The position numbers were made by a program, and so were the translations under genes. From an uncultured Roseateles sp. (GTDB lineage: Bacteria; Pseudomonadota; Gammaproteobacteria; Burkholderiales; Burkholderiaceae), in the NCBI GenBank assembly GCA_946886855.1, contig CAMPJJ010000030.1, positions 1-51,653 on the forward strand: 51,653 nt of DNA, in the 5' to 3' direction. Below are positions 28,401-37,728 of the stretch, in pieces. Numbering within the stretch: the first letter of the stretch is position 1; each line of letters opens with the position of its first letter. The notes under the pieces are model-generated. The model worked only from the letters and a program-made list of their open reading frames with translations, was not told the DNA's origin and did not search any database.

Positions 28401-28672
28401 GTGATGGCGCCCGTGCCGTTGGCCTGGCTGACCGATTCCATGTAGGCCAGGCCGGGGGCGCCGTTGAGCTCCTGCTCGATGACGGAGATCACCGACTCGT
28501 CCAGCGTCCTGGCCGACGCGCCCGGGTAGGCGACGTTGATGGACAGCGACGGCGGCGCGACGGTGGGGTACTGGGCCACCGGCAACTGGGTGACCGCCAC
28601 CCCGCCGAAGACCAGGATGAACAGGGCGATCACCCACGCGAAGATGGGGCGATCAATGAAGAAACGTGCCAT
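25487..28672 (-). CDS. acrB: RND multidrug efflux pump, AcrB/MexB (HAE1) family
   Basis: This 1,061-residue inner-membrane trimeric proton antiporter is full length. The opening MARFFIDRPIFAWVIALFIL matches AcrB. Proton-relay residues are kept: the paired Asp in ILVDDAIVVVENVERIM (TM4) and the Lys in IGLSAKNAILIIEFAKD (TM10). Large porter loops flank them. It expels hydrophobic drugs, detergents and similar compounds from the periplasm. The adaptor gene ends 29 bases upstream and the channel gene starts 3 bases downstream. Which drugs are exported cannot be told. Confidence 0.95.
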   Translation of the reverse strand: MARFFIDRPIFAWVIALFILVFGGVAVTQLPVAQYPTVAPPSLSINVAYPGASARTLDESVISVIEQELNGAPGLAYMESVSQANGTGAITVTFESGTNIDLAQVEVQNRLSRATPRLPAAVTQQGVRVDKARSNFLLFVTLSSKDGSMDPIALGDYAARNVVPEIQRIAGVGQAQLFGTEQAMRIWLDPAKMESFKLSPAEVNAAITAQNALVPAGVLGDRPNTSSQTMSATIVVKGQLENKEQFGNIVLRANTDGSTVKLKDVARIEMGGQSYSTYARLNGQPSTGVGVQLSPSGNALGTAKAVKARMEELKKYFPAGVEYKVPYDSSKFVQISISQVVETLIEAIVLVFLVMFLFLQDWRYTLIPTLVVPVALLGTFGVMLTLGFSINVLTLFGMVLAIGILVDDAIVVVENVERIMSEEGLSPREATKKAMSQISGAIIGITTVLIAVFIPMAFFAGSVGNIYRQFSLAMVASMALSALMALSLTPALCATLLKPVDAGHHHEKRGFFGWFNRGFSRTAKGYEGWVAKLLKRAGPMMVAFVAVVAVVGWLYVRMPTSFLPNEDQGYLIVNVQLPPGATSNRTEAAVATLEQFLHKQPEVADTIGVIGFSFSGQGQNAALVFVPLKPWDERKGKDHSAQAVAGRVMGAMMGGVRDAFIFPLSPPPIQELGNATGFALRLQDRAGLGHEALLNARNQLMGMASKSKLITGMRPDGLEDAPQLQIDIDRAKAQALGVGFDTIARVLGTQLGSAYVNDFPSTGRMQRVVVQADAARRSTPEDVLKLNVTNAAGANVPVSAFASSKWITGQMQATRYNGYPAMRLAGDPAPGVSSGQAMKELENMVSQLPAGIGFEWTGLSREEQLSGSQAGILLAFSLLAVFLCLAALYESWSIPMSVMLVVPLGLLGALAGATLRGMPNDVYFKVGLITIIGLSAKNAILIIEFAKDLQAQGKGLVEAILEAAHLRFRPIIMTSLAFILGVTPLFFASGAGSASQRAIGTGVLSGMVTATLLAVIFVPVFFLVVRRFFKGSDRQHKLYAHELDGPDPTKAITAAKNADGV

Positions 28673-28701
28673 GTCTTGGATCCTTCCCGAGCGTCAGGCG
28701 C

Positions 28702-29973
28702 TCAGCGGCTCGCCGCGGAGGCGGCGGGCGCCGCACCGGACGCCGCGCCGGAGGCGGCGCTGGCCGGGTTGAACGGCACCGGATTGACTGGCGCGCCCGG
28801 CACGAACATCTTCTGGAAGCCGTCGGCGATGACCTTCTCGCCGGCCTTCAGGCCGTCGAGCACCACCCACTGGTTGCCGATCGCGTTGCCGATCTTGACC
28901 TTGCGCGGCGCGGGCTTGTTGTCGGGACCGACCACCAGCACCGTGTCGCCGGACGAACCGCGCGTCACCGCCTGCTGCGGCAGCAGGATCGCGGACGGCA
29001 GTTCCGCCTGCGCCACGCGGACGCGGACGTACTGGCCGGGCAGCAGGGCGCTGTCGGGGTTCGGCACTTCGGCGCGCAGCGTCACCTGGCCCGAGGTCGG
29101 ATCGACCGTCAGGTCGGTGAACAGCAGCTTGCCGGTGCGCGGCAGCACGGTACCGTCGTCGCCGACGATCTCCACCTGCGCGGCATTGGCGCCCGCGCTG
29201 CGGAGCTGGCCCGCGGCCAGCGCGCGGCGCATCGCCTGCACCTCGTTGGCCGACTGGGTGAAGTTCACATAGACGCTGTTGACCTGCTGGATCAGCGCGA
29301 GCTGCGTGGCATCGGCGGCACCGACCAGCGCGCCTTCCGTCACCAGCGCGCGACCGATGCGGCCGGCGATGGGGGCGTAGACATGCGCGTAGTCCAGGCT
29401 CAGCTTGGCCGTCACCGCGGCGGCCTTGGCGGCGGCCACGTCGGCCGCCGCGGCCTTCGCGGTCGCGACCGAGGTGATGTACTCCTGCTGGCTGATCGCC
29501 TTCGCATCGGCCAGCGGCTTGTTGCGCGCGGCCTGCGCGGCGGCCTGGGCTTCATTCGCCTGCGCCTTGGCCACGTTGGCGTTGGCGCTGTCGAGCTGGG
29601 CCTGGTACGGCGCCGGATCGATGAGGAACAGCGCCTGGCCGGCCTTCACCTCGGACCCTTCGGTGAACAGGCGCTTCAGGATCACGCCGTTGACCCGGGC
29701 CCGGACCTGCGCGGTGCGCAGCGCCTCGACGCGGCCCGGCAGTTCGGTCTGCAGCGCGACCGCCTGCTGACCCACCGTGACGACGCCGACATTGGGCGGG
29801 GGCATGCCGCCGCCCGCCGGGCCACCCTTGCCGGCGGCCTGCTCGTCCTTGCCGCAGGCGGTCAGCACCGCCGCGATCGAGATCACCAGCGGCAGCAGAT
29901 AAAGCATGCGCGCGCCAGCCTTCAGGCTCGGGCGCTCCGACCCCGGCGTTGCTTTTGTCAGAGGGGTAGACAT
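28702..29973 (-). CDS. acrA: RND efflux periplasmic adaptor, AcrA/MexA family
   Basis: This 423-residue membrane-fusion protein has a lipoprotein signal ending LTAC (Cys40). The lipoyl half-motifs are LPGRVEALRTAQVRARVNGVI and YAHVYAPIAGRIGRA, separated by an Ala-rich helical hairpin. The beta-barrel and membrane-proximal domains follow, ending in an Ala/Ser-rich tail. It links the pump to the outer-membrane channel. I chose ATG 29973 (MSTPLTKATP) because the upstream extension is not signal-like. The 5' leader from the AcrR-like operator is about 150 bases. Confidence 0.94.
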   Translation of the reverse strand: MSTPLTKATPGSERPSLKAGARMLYLLPLVISIAAVLTACGKDEQAAGKGGPAGGGMPPPNVGVVTVGQQAVALQTELPGRVEALRTAQVRARVNGVILKRLFTEGSEVKAGQALFLIDPAPYQAQLDSANANVAKAQANEAQAAAQAARNKPLADAKAISQQEYITSVATAKAAAADVAAAKAAAVTAKLSLDYAHVYAPIAGRIGRALVTEGALVGAADATQLALIQQVNSVYVNFTQSANEVQAMRRALAAGQLRSAGANAAQVEIVGDDGTVLPRTGKLLFTDLTVDPTSGQVTLRAEVPNPDSALLPGQYVRVRVAQAELPSAILLPQQAVTRGSSGDTVLVVGPDNKPAPRKVKIGNAIGNQWVVLDGLKAGEKVIADGFQKMFVPGAPVNPVPFNPASAASGAASGAAPAASAASR

Positions 29974-30122
29974 CACGATGGGATTCCTCTCGAAGTACAG
30001 ATTCGACATGCAGATTCGCGGATTCAGGGGGTCGGTCCGGCTCGAACAGCCGGGCGGACAGGGCAAACCGCGGCCCTACCGGCACGACGTACGGCAGCGG
30101 TACGGTTCGACCGAGGTGCCGC

Positions 30123-30152
30123 AGTATATACATACATTCATGCATGTATGTT
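30123..30152. promoter_or_regulatory. AcrR-like operator with adjacent -10 element in the efflux/regulator spacer
   Basis: Bases 30129-30152 contain the palindrome ACATACAT-TCATGC-ATGTATGT. Its arms equal those of the 24-base AcrR operator of E. coli acrAB (recalled as TACATACAT-N6-ATGTATGTA). On the minus strand, TATACT (complement of 30123-30128) directly abuts it and would serve the efflux genes; no good -35 is visible. A TetR repressor bound here would cover both divergent promoters; its own ATG is only 28 bases away. Confidence 0.85.
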
Positions 30153-30179
30153 TCTGCCATGTGCTTCTACAATCGAGGC

Positions 30180-30998
30180 ATGGCCCGCCGCACCAAACAA
30201 GAAGCCCAGGAAACCCGCGCCCGTCTGCTCGACGCCGCGGAGCAGCTCTTCCATGAGCGCGGCGTCTCCCGCACCTCGCTGCAGGACATCGCGCAGGCCG
30301 CCGGCGTGACCCGCGGTGCCGTGTACTGGCACTTCGAGGACAAGGTCCAGCTCTTCAACGCCATGATGGAACGCGCCACCATGCCGCTGGAAGAGGACTT
30401 CGAGGCGTCGGTGTCGCCCGGACCGGACCGGCCATTGGACGATCTGCGGTTGAGATTGATGAACGTCATGCACTGCGCGGTGTTCAACGCCCGCACGCGC
30501 CGCGCTTTCGAGATCGCCAACCTGCGCGTCGAATTCGTCGGGGAGATGGCGTCGATCCGCGGCCGCAAGGTCGCCGCCCATCGAGAGTGGACCGACCACA
30601 ACCGCGAGGCCTTCGAGCGCGCCAAGGCGCTCGGCCAGTTGCCCCCGGACGTCGACGTCCACCAGGCCGCCATCGGGCTGATGGCGCTGATCGGGGGATT
30701 GCTCCATCACTGGATCCTCGATCCCGAGGCCTTCGACCTGATCGGGGTCGGTCAGGCGCGGCTGGAGCATTACCTGTCCTCGCTGACGGTGGTGGTGCCG
30801 AACCGCTTCCCGCCGCTGACCGTGGCCGAGCGCGGCGCGCTGGGCCGGCAGCCGGTGTGCGACGCGGGCCGCGGCGATGCGCCTGCGGACCGTGAGCACG
30901 GCGGCGCGCGGGATGGCGAAAACGTGCCAGAGACGCCAGAGACGCCAGAGACGCCAGACGCGCCAGACGCGGCGGCTGCCGTCAAGCCTCGGGAATAA
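30180..30998 (+). CDS. acrR: TetR-family repressor of the efflux operon (AcrR/TtgR-like)
   Basis: This 272-residue protein has an N-terminal helix-turn-helix, [20 protein letters not shown] then [25 protein letters not shown], near-identical in style to AcrR/TtgR. The C-terminal ligand domain (about 60-215) would bind efflux substrates and release the DNA. It is divergent from acrAB-oprM and lies 28 bases from the operator palindrome, so autoregulation is likely. It carries an unusual extra tail of about 55 residues ending in [15 protein letters not shown], coded by 9-bp repeats. ATG 30180 aligns with AcrR; an upstream start would lie in the operator. Confidence 0.93.
   Translation: MARRTKQEAQETRARLLDAAEQLFHERGVSRTSLQDIAQAAGVTRGAVYWHFEDKVQLFNAMMERATMPLEEDFEASVSPGPDRPLDDLRLRLMNVMHCAVFNARTRRAFEIANLRVEFVGEMASIRGRKVAAHREWTDHNREAFERAKALGQLPPDVDVHQAAIGLMALIGGLLHHWILDPEAFDLIGVGQARLEHYLSSLTVVVPNRFPPLTVAERGALGRQPVCDAGRGDAPADREHGGARDGENVPETPETPETPDAPDAAAAVKPRE
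30926..30970 (+). repeat. 9-bp tandem repeat in the regulator tail
   Basis: Three perfect GCCAGAGAC units (30926-30952) are followed by two GCCAGACGC units (30953-30970). They encode the ETP/DAP repeat at the end of the TetR regulator. Copy-number change would keep the frame. Confidence 0.8.
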
Positions 30999-30999
30999 C

Positions 31000-31024
31000 G
31001 GGCTTTCCGTCGGAAAGCCCTGGA
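31000..31024 (+). terminator. Hairpin terminator after the TetR regulator
   Basis: GGGCTTTCC (31000-31008) pairs perfectly with GGAAAGCCC (31012-31020) over a 3-base loop. It starts one base after the TAA stop of the regulator (30996-30998), and only a weak T-rich stretch (TGGATTT) follows. It separates the regulator from ygiQ, whose start is at 31099. Confidence 0.65.
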
Positions 31025-31098
31025 TTTATGCAGGGTGCCTCGGGGTCTCCCCCAGGGTGCGGCGACAATACCCGGTTGACCACGCCCGAGCCGCCGCC

Positions 31099-33582
<2,484 letters not shown>

Positions 33583-33583
33583 T

Positions 33584-33946
33584 TCAAGGCTGATCCTGGG
33601 CGGGTGGCGCCGCCGGCTTCACCCACTGCCAGACCTTCCATCCCAGGCTGAGCCAGGCCCAGAGCCGGGCGATCCGTCCCGGCGAGCGATCGTCCGCGGC
33701 GGGGTCGCGCCGGCGGAAGGCGCGCATCAGGCCCGCCAGACCGCCGGCCGCGGCCAGCGCGGCCACCGTCCGCCAAAGTCTGGGCAGGCCACCCGCCAGC
33801 CGGAAGAGGGCATGCCCCCGCTCGGCCCAGCGCATCGGACCTGCCAGTCCCTGCACCTCGTTGCGCAAGCCGAGCCGCAGCTCGGCGCTGCGCAACTGCA
33901 GTTCGAGTTGACGCAGCTGGAGCCGCTGGCGCGCGTCGCCCCACAT
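33584..33946 (-). CDS. YqjK-like small protein of the yqjDEK group
   Basis: This 120-residue basic protein begins with an Arg/Leu/Gln-rich amphipathic helix (RLQLRQLELQLRSAELRLGLR). It has one short hydrophobic stretch, [18 protein letters not shown], and later LWAWLSLGWKVWQWV. It starts in an ATGA overlap with the stop of the yqjE-like gene, so it is translationally coupled. Assignment rests on position and size more than on sequence, since YqjK proteins are poorly conserved. Its role is unknown. Confidence 0.75.
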   Translation of the reverse strand: MWGDARQRLQLRQLELQLRSAELRLGLRNEVQGLAGPMRWAERGHALFRLAGGLPRLWRTVAALAAAGGLAGLMRAFRRRDPAADDRSPGRIARLWAWLSLGWKVWQWVKPAAPPAQDQP

Positions 33947-34350
33947 CACTGCGGTGCTCCTCGCCCTTGCGGGCCGTCCTCGGGCTCGAGCGCCCGCCGG
34001 TCCCGGGCCAGCTCCGCGACGCTCGCCGCGAACGGCTTGCCCGCCGCCAGTTGCCGTTTCGCCCAGTACCAGCATCCCGCGGCACCGATCAGGAAGGCCG
34101 CGCCCAGGCCCGCCCCCACCGGCGCCCGCCACGCGTCGGGCACCCACAGGAGCGCCGCGAACACCAGCATCAGCAATGCCGCCACGCCGAGCAGCAAGGC
34201 CAGCAGCAGCGCGGTCAGCGCGCCGAACAGGCGCAGCAGCTCCGCCTGCAGTTCCACGCCCAGCAATTCCAGCCGCACACGGGCCAGTTCGAGCGCCCGG
34301 TCGGCCACCCGCCGCAGCCGCTCCGTCAGCCCCGGATCGCGTGAATCCAT
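33946..34350 (-). CDS. yqjE: YqjE/phage-holin-fold family membrane protein
   Basis: This 134-residue protein has an N-terminal amphipathic helix (RLRRVADRALELARVRLELLG). Two transmembrane segments follow, about 45-72 (LTALLLALLLGVAALLMLVF) and about 80-97, and then a charged tail. It is the standard YqjE/DUF1469 layout. The family name mentions holins, but these are chromosomal stress-related proteins found with YqjD. I chose the ATG at 34350 because it lies just after GGAG on the minus strand. Confidence 0.82.
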   Translation of the reverse strand: MDSRDPGLTERLRRVADRALELARVRLELLGVELQAELLRLFGALTALLLALLLGVAALLMLVFAALLWVPDAWRAPVGAGLGAAFLIGAAGCWYWAKRQLAAGKPFAASVAELARDRRALEPEDGPQGRGAPQ

Positions 34351-34514
34351 CGATCGTTTCTCCTCTGTGTGCACCCTCTCGGTGTGCGAAAGCTATCACT
34401 GAATCGGGGGAAACGAGGGCGTTCTTTGTCCGATCCGGCCGCGGGCCTTGGGCTACAGTGCGGTAACGCCTGGTTGCGCGGACCCCGCGCCGCCGGCCTG
34501 ACAAGGTCCATTCA

Positions 34515-36851
34515 ATGCCTGATCGCCAGCACACGCCGCACTCCGCCGTCGATGACGACGACCTGCTGCAGTTCCTGGACGACCACGACCACGCGGCCGA
34601 GGAGACCGGCGAGACCCGCAAGCCTTGGCGGGTGCTGATCGTCGACGACGACACCGACGTCCACAAGGCCACCGAGCTCGCGATGCAAGGGCTGCAGGTC
34701 GAAGGCCAGCCGCTGACCTTCCTCCACGCCAAGTCCGCCGCCGAGGCCCGCTCCCTGCTGGGTCACGAACCCGACATCGCCGTCGTGCTGCTGGACGTCG
34801 TCATGGAGTCCGACGACGCCGGCCTGCAGCTGGTGCGTCACATCCGCGAGGAACTGCGCCAGCGCGCCGTGCGCATCGTGCTGCGCACCGGTCAGCCGGG
34901 TTACGCGCCGGAGATCGAGACGGTCCAGGCCTACGACATCAACGACTACAAGACCAAGTCGGAACTGACCCGCACCCGGCTCTACACGGTGCTGACCGCC
35001 GCGATCCGGTCGTACCGCCAGATCCGCGCGCTGGAGGCGAACCGGCAGGGCCTGGAGATGATCGTCGAGGCCAGCACCGAGCTCGGCCGCCAGCACGGCC
35101 TGCACCGCTTCGCCGAGGGCGTGGTCACGCAGCTGTGCGCGCTGCTGGGCACGCTCCCCGAAGGGCTGGTCTGCGTGCAGGCCAACAGCCACCACAGCGG
35201 CGACGCCAGCGGCGAGGCCCGCGTCATCGCGGCCGCCGGCCAGTACAGCTCGCTGATCAACCGGCCGCTGCACGCGGTGCCGGCGGGCAAGATCCGCGAG
35301 CTGCTCGGCCGCTGCCTGTCGGCGGGCCACAACCTGTACGAGGACGGCTGCACCGTCCTGTTCTTCGGTCTGCCGAGCGGGCGCGCGATGGCGGCGCTGG
35401 TCGAGGTCCAGCGCGAGCTCGACGAGCTCGACCACCAGCTGCTGCGCGCGTTCTGCTCCAACATCGCCGTCGGTTTCGAGAACGTCATGCTCTACACGCA
35501 GCTGACGGACCAGGCCTACAACGATCCGTTGCTGCAGCTGCCCAACCGCACCCGCTTCATCGAACTGCTGGAGCACAACCTCAAGTCGCCCGAGGGCATC
35601 ACCCTCGCGCTGATCGACCTGGACGACTTCGCCGACGTCAACGACGCCTTCGGCCATCGCTTCGGCGACCAGGTGCTGCAGGCGGTGTCGCAGCGCCTCG
35701 CCCAGCGGCTCGGGTTCAACACCGCGATGGCGCGGATCTCGTCGAACGCGTTCGGCCTGCTGGGACCGGACGACATGGTCAACGGCCAGCGCATCGGCAC
35801 AGCCTTCGAGGATCCCTTCACCGTCGCCGGCGAACGGCTGCAGCTGTCGGCCACGACCGGTCTGGTGCGACTCGCCCAGTCGCGCGCGCTGGGCTCCGAG
35901 CTGCTGCTGGACGCGCAGATCGCGCTCAAGCGCGCCAAGGCGGGCAACCGCGGCGCGTCGCAGTACTTCTCCCCGGAAATGGGCATCGACGCCCGCGAGC
36001 GCTTCAAGCTGCTCAAGGGCCTGCGCGCGAGCTTCGAGGAGCGTCGGCTGTTCGTCGTCTACCAGCCGCAGGTCGAGCTCGCCACGCACCGCGTCATCGG
36101 CGCCGAGGCGCTGCTGCGCTGGCGCACGGACGAAGGCAGGTTCGTGCCGCCCGACCAGTTCATCCCGCTGGCCGAGCAGTCGGGCCTGATCGTCCCGATC
36201 GGCGAATTCGTGCTGAGGACCGCCTGCCGCCAGGTGCGCCAGCTGCGCGACGCCGGTTACTCGGACTTCCGCATCGCGGTGAACATCTCGCTGGCGCAGT
36301 TCCGCCATCCGGCCTTCATCGACACGGTCCGCCGCGCGCTGGCCGATGCCGACGTGCCCGGCGCCGCGCTGGAGCTGGAGATCACCGAATCGATGGCGAT
36401 GGAGGAGGTCTCGGCCGTGCTGCGCGTGCTCGCGGAGATCCGCGGGACGGGCGCTTCGGTCGCGATCGACGACTTCGGCACCGGGTTCTCGTCCCTGAGC
36501 CAGTTGCGTCGCCTGGACGTCGAGCGGCTCAAGATCGACCGAGCGTTCGTGCGCGAGGCGCAAAGCTCCGCCGCCGGCGCGACGATCGCGCAGATGGTGG
36601 TGAACCTCGGGTGCAGCCTCGGCATGCGGGTCGTGGCCGAAGGCATCGAGACCGAGGAGCAACGTCAGCACCTGCTGGCGCTGGGCTGCCATGAGGGTCA
36701 GGGCTGGCTGTTCGCCAAGCCGATGCCGGCGGACGAACTGGACCGCTGGCTGGCCGCGCCCAAGGCCTGGGAGACGGATCCGCCTCCGGCGGCCACTCCG
36801 ACGACGGTGCTGGCGCCGCCCTGCGCCGCGCCGGTCAACGGCGGACGCTGA
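34515..36851 (+). CDS. Response regulator with REC, DUF3369, degenerate GGDEF and intact EAL domains (c-di-GMP phosphodiesterase)
   Basis: This is a 778-residue cytoplasmic regulator. After an acidic N-terminal leader (to about 38), the REC domain carries the phospho-acceptor Asp94 in VVLLDVVMES. A DUF3369 sensor-like domain (about 175-325) follows. The GGDEF-fold domain has ISSNAF at 408-413 in place of the active GGDEF loop, so it should not make c-di-GMP. The EAL domain is complete: EALLRWR, NIS, ELEITE, IDDFGTGFSSLSQL, LKIDRAFV, VAEGIETEEQ. It should therefore hydrolyse c-di-GMP under control of a histidine kinase not in this window. A hairpin follows its stop. Confidence 0.92.
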   Translation: MPDRQHTPHSAVDDDDLLQFLDDHDHAAEETGETRKPWRVLIVDDDTDVHKATELAMQGLQVEGQPLTFLHAKSAAEARSLLGHEPDIAVVLLDVVMESDDAGLQLVRHIREELRQRAVRIVLRTGQPGYAPEIETVQAYDINDYKTKSELTRTRLYTVLTAAIRSYRQIRALEANRQGLEMIVEASTELGRQHGLHRFAEGVVTQLCALLGTLPEGLVCVQANSHHSGDASGEARVIAAAGQYSSLINRPLHAVPAGKIRELLGRCLSAGHNLYEDGCTVLFFGLPSGRAMAALVEVQRELDELDHQLLRAFCSNIAVGFENVMLYTQLTDQAYNDPLLQLPNRTRFIELLEHNLKSPEGITLALIDLDDFADVNDAFGHRFGDQVLQAVSQRLAQRLGFNTAMARISSNAFGLLGPDDMVNGQRIGTAFEDPFTVAGERLQLSATTGLVRLAQSRALGSELLLDAQIALKRAKAGNRGASQYFSPEMGIDARERFKLLKGLRASFEERRLFVVYQPQVELATHRVIGAEALLRWRTDEGRFVPPDQFIPLAEQSGLIVPIGEFVLRTACRQVRQLRDAGYSDFRIAVNISLAQFRHPAFIDTVRRALADADVPGAALELEITESMAMEEVSAVLRVLAEIRGTGASVAIDDFGTGFSSLSQLRRLDVERLKIDRAFVREAQSSAAGATIAQMVVNLGCSLGMRVVAEGIETEEQRQHLLALGCHEGQGWLFAKPMPADELDRWLAAPKAWETDPPPAATPTTVLAPPCAAPVNGGR

Positions 36852-36881
36852 TCGACGGCGGCGCGAAGACCGCCGCCGATC
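36850..36881. terminator. Putative hairpin terminator between convergent genes
   Basis: Bases 36850-36861 pair with 36870-36881 (12 positions, one mismatch) over an 8-base loop. It lies exactly in the 40-base gap between the regulator stop and the yqjD stop. The T-run is weak on both strands. Confidence 0.5.
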
Positions 36882-36891
36882 GCCTTCCCGC

Positions 36892-37197
36892 TCAGCGGCG
36901 GGTCAGCAGCAGCCCGATCAGCAGGCCGACGCCGGCCGCGACGCCGACGGATTGCCACGGGTTGTCATGCACGTAGTCGTCGGTCGCCTTGCCGGCGGCC
37001 TTCGCGCGATCGACCGCCGCCGACTGGAACTCGCCCAGGCTGGACTTGGCGCGGTCCAGTGTCGACTGGACGCGGGCCCGCAGTTCGGAAGCACCGGCGC
37101 TGGTCTGGTCGGCCGTGGCGCGGAGCAGCGATTCGGCGTCGCTCACCACCTGGTTCAGGTCGTTCAGCAGGCGGTCGGAGGGAGAGGTCTTGGCCAT
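36892..37197 (-). CDS. yqjD: YqjD/ElaB family membrane-anchored ribosome-binding protein
   Basis: This 101-residue DUF883 protein has a long amphipathic N-terminal helix (LLNDLNQVVSDAESLLRATAD and onward) and a C-terminal glycine-zipper membrane anchor, VHDNPWQSVGVAAGVGLLIG, ending LLLTRR. In E. coli YqjD and ElaB attach to ribosomes and the inner membrane in stationary phase. I chose the ATG at 37197, with AGGAGT upstream. It normally sits directly upstream of yqjE; here the two are separated by the opposite-strand EAL regulator gene. Confidence 0.92.
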   Translation of the reverse strand: MAKTSPSDRLLNDLNQVVSDAESLLRATADQTSAGASELRARVQSTLDRAKSSLGEFQSAAVDRAKAAGKATDDYVHDNPWQSVGVAAGVGLLIGLLLTRR

Positions 37198-37407
37198 GAG
37201 CGTTACTCCTTTTGGTCGGTTTGTGGGATCAGAAAGCGCATCGGCGCGGGTCGAAGTCCGGTTGTACGTCTGTCGAGCAGTCCCCGGCAAGTCGCCCCGA
37301 CGGGTGTCCGACCGCGGTACACGGTCTTGCCCATCCGCCCATGCAACAGGCCCTGCCCTGCCCTCCGGCAGATTTCGCTCCCGGGTCGGGACGCCTCGGA
37401 GGAAGAC

Positions 37408-37728
37408 TCACCGGGAAGAACTGCCATCGTCGTCGCAAACGGTGTAGTGCCGCACCAGGAAATAGCGCTCGCGGCGTTCGCCTTCGACGATCAAGACCTG
37501 ACCCTCCAGCGCCTCCAGTTCCGGATCGCGGAAGGGATTCGCGCCGGCGCGGCGCAGCACGACGCGATCGCCGCCGGCCAGGTCGAGCAGCAGCGCGAGG
37601 CGTTCGCTCTTGCTGCCGGCGTCGGCGCGCTCGCGGCACAGGCGGCCGCGCAGGCGCTCGGAAGGCCCGGCGGAGGCCGCGTGGTCGTCGTCGTGGTCGT
37701 CGTCGTGGTCGTCGAGTTCAGCGGGCAT
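37408..37728 (-). CDS. Small acidic-start protein of unknown function coupled to the gingipain-like peptidase
   Basis: This 106-residue protein starts MPAELDDHDDDHDDDH, coded by a 12-bp tandem repeat. It then has a compact basic/hydrophobic domain, SERLALLLDLAGGDRVVLRRAG and NPFRDPELEALEGQVLIVEGE, which looks like a small beta-barrel (strand-rich, a single conserved-looking NPF-DP motif). It begins 11 bases before the end of the peptidase gene, so translation is coupled. I do not recognise the family. By position it could be a partner, inhibitor or substrate of the peptidase, but nothing in the sequence proves this. Confidence 0.7.
   Translation of the reverse strand: MPAELDDHDDDHDDDHAASAGPSERLRGRLCRERADAGSKSERLALLLDLAGGDRVVLRRAGANPFRDPELEALEGQVLIVEGERRERYFLVRHYTVCDDDGSSSR
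37681..37716 (+). repeat. 12-bp tandem repeat coding Asp-Asp-Asp-His
   Basis: Three copies of GTGGTCGTCGTC (the third ends GAG) lie at 37681-37716. On the minus strand they encode DDHDDDHDDDH at the start of the small protein, just beyond the overlap with the peptidase gene. Confidence 0.8.

Noticed and set aside
25550..29272. 1,240-codon plus-strand open frame across the efflux genes
   Set aside because: It is antisense to acrB and acrA, which are intact and full length. It is composition-driven only.
33946..34350. Phage-holin-type protein as a sign of a prophage
   Set aside because: YqjE-type chromosomal proteins share this fold name. No integrase, capsid, lysis or att-like sequence is nearby.
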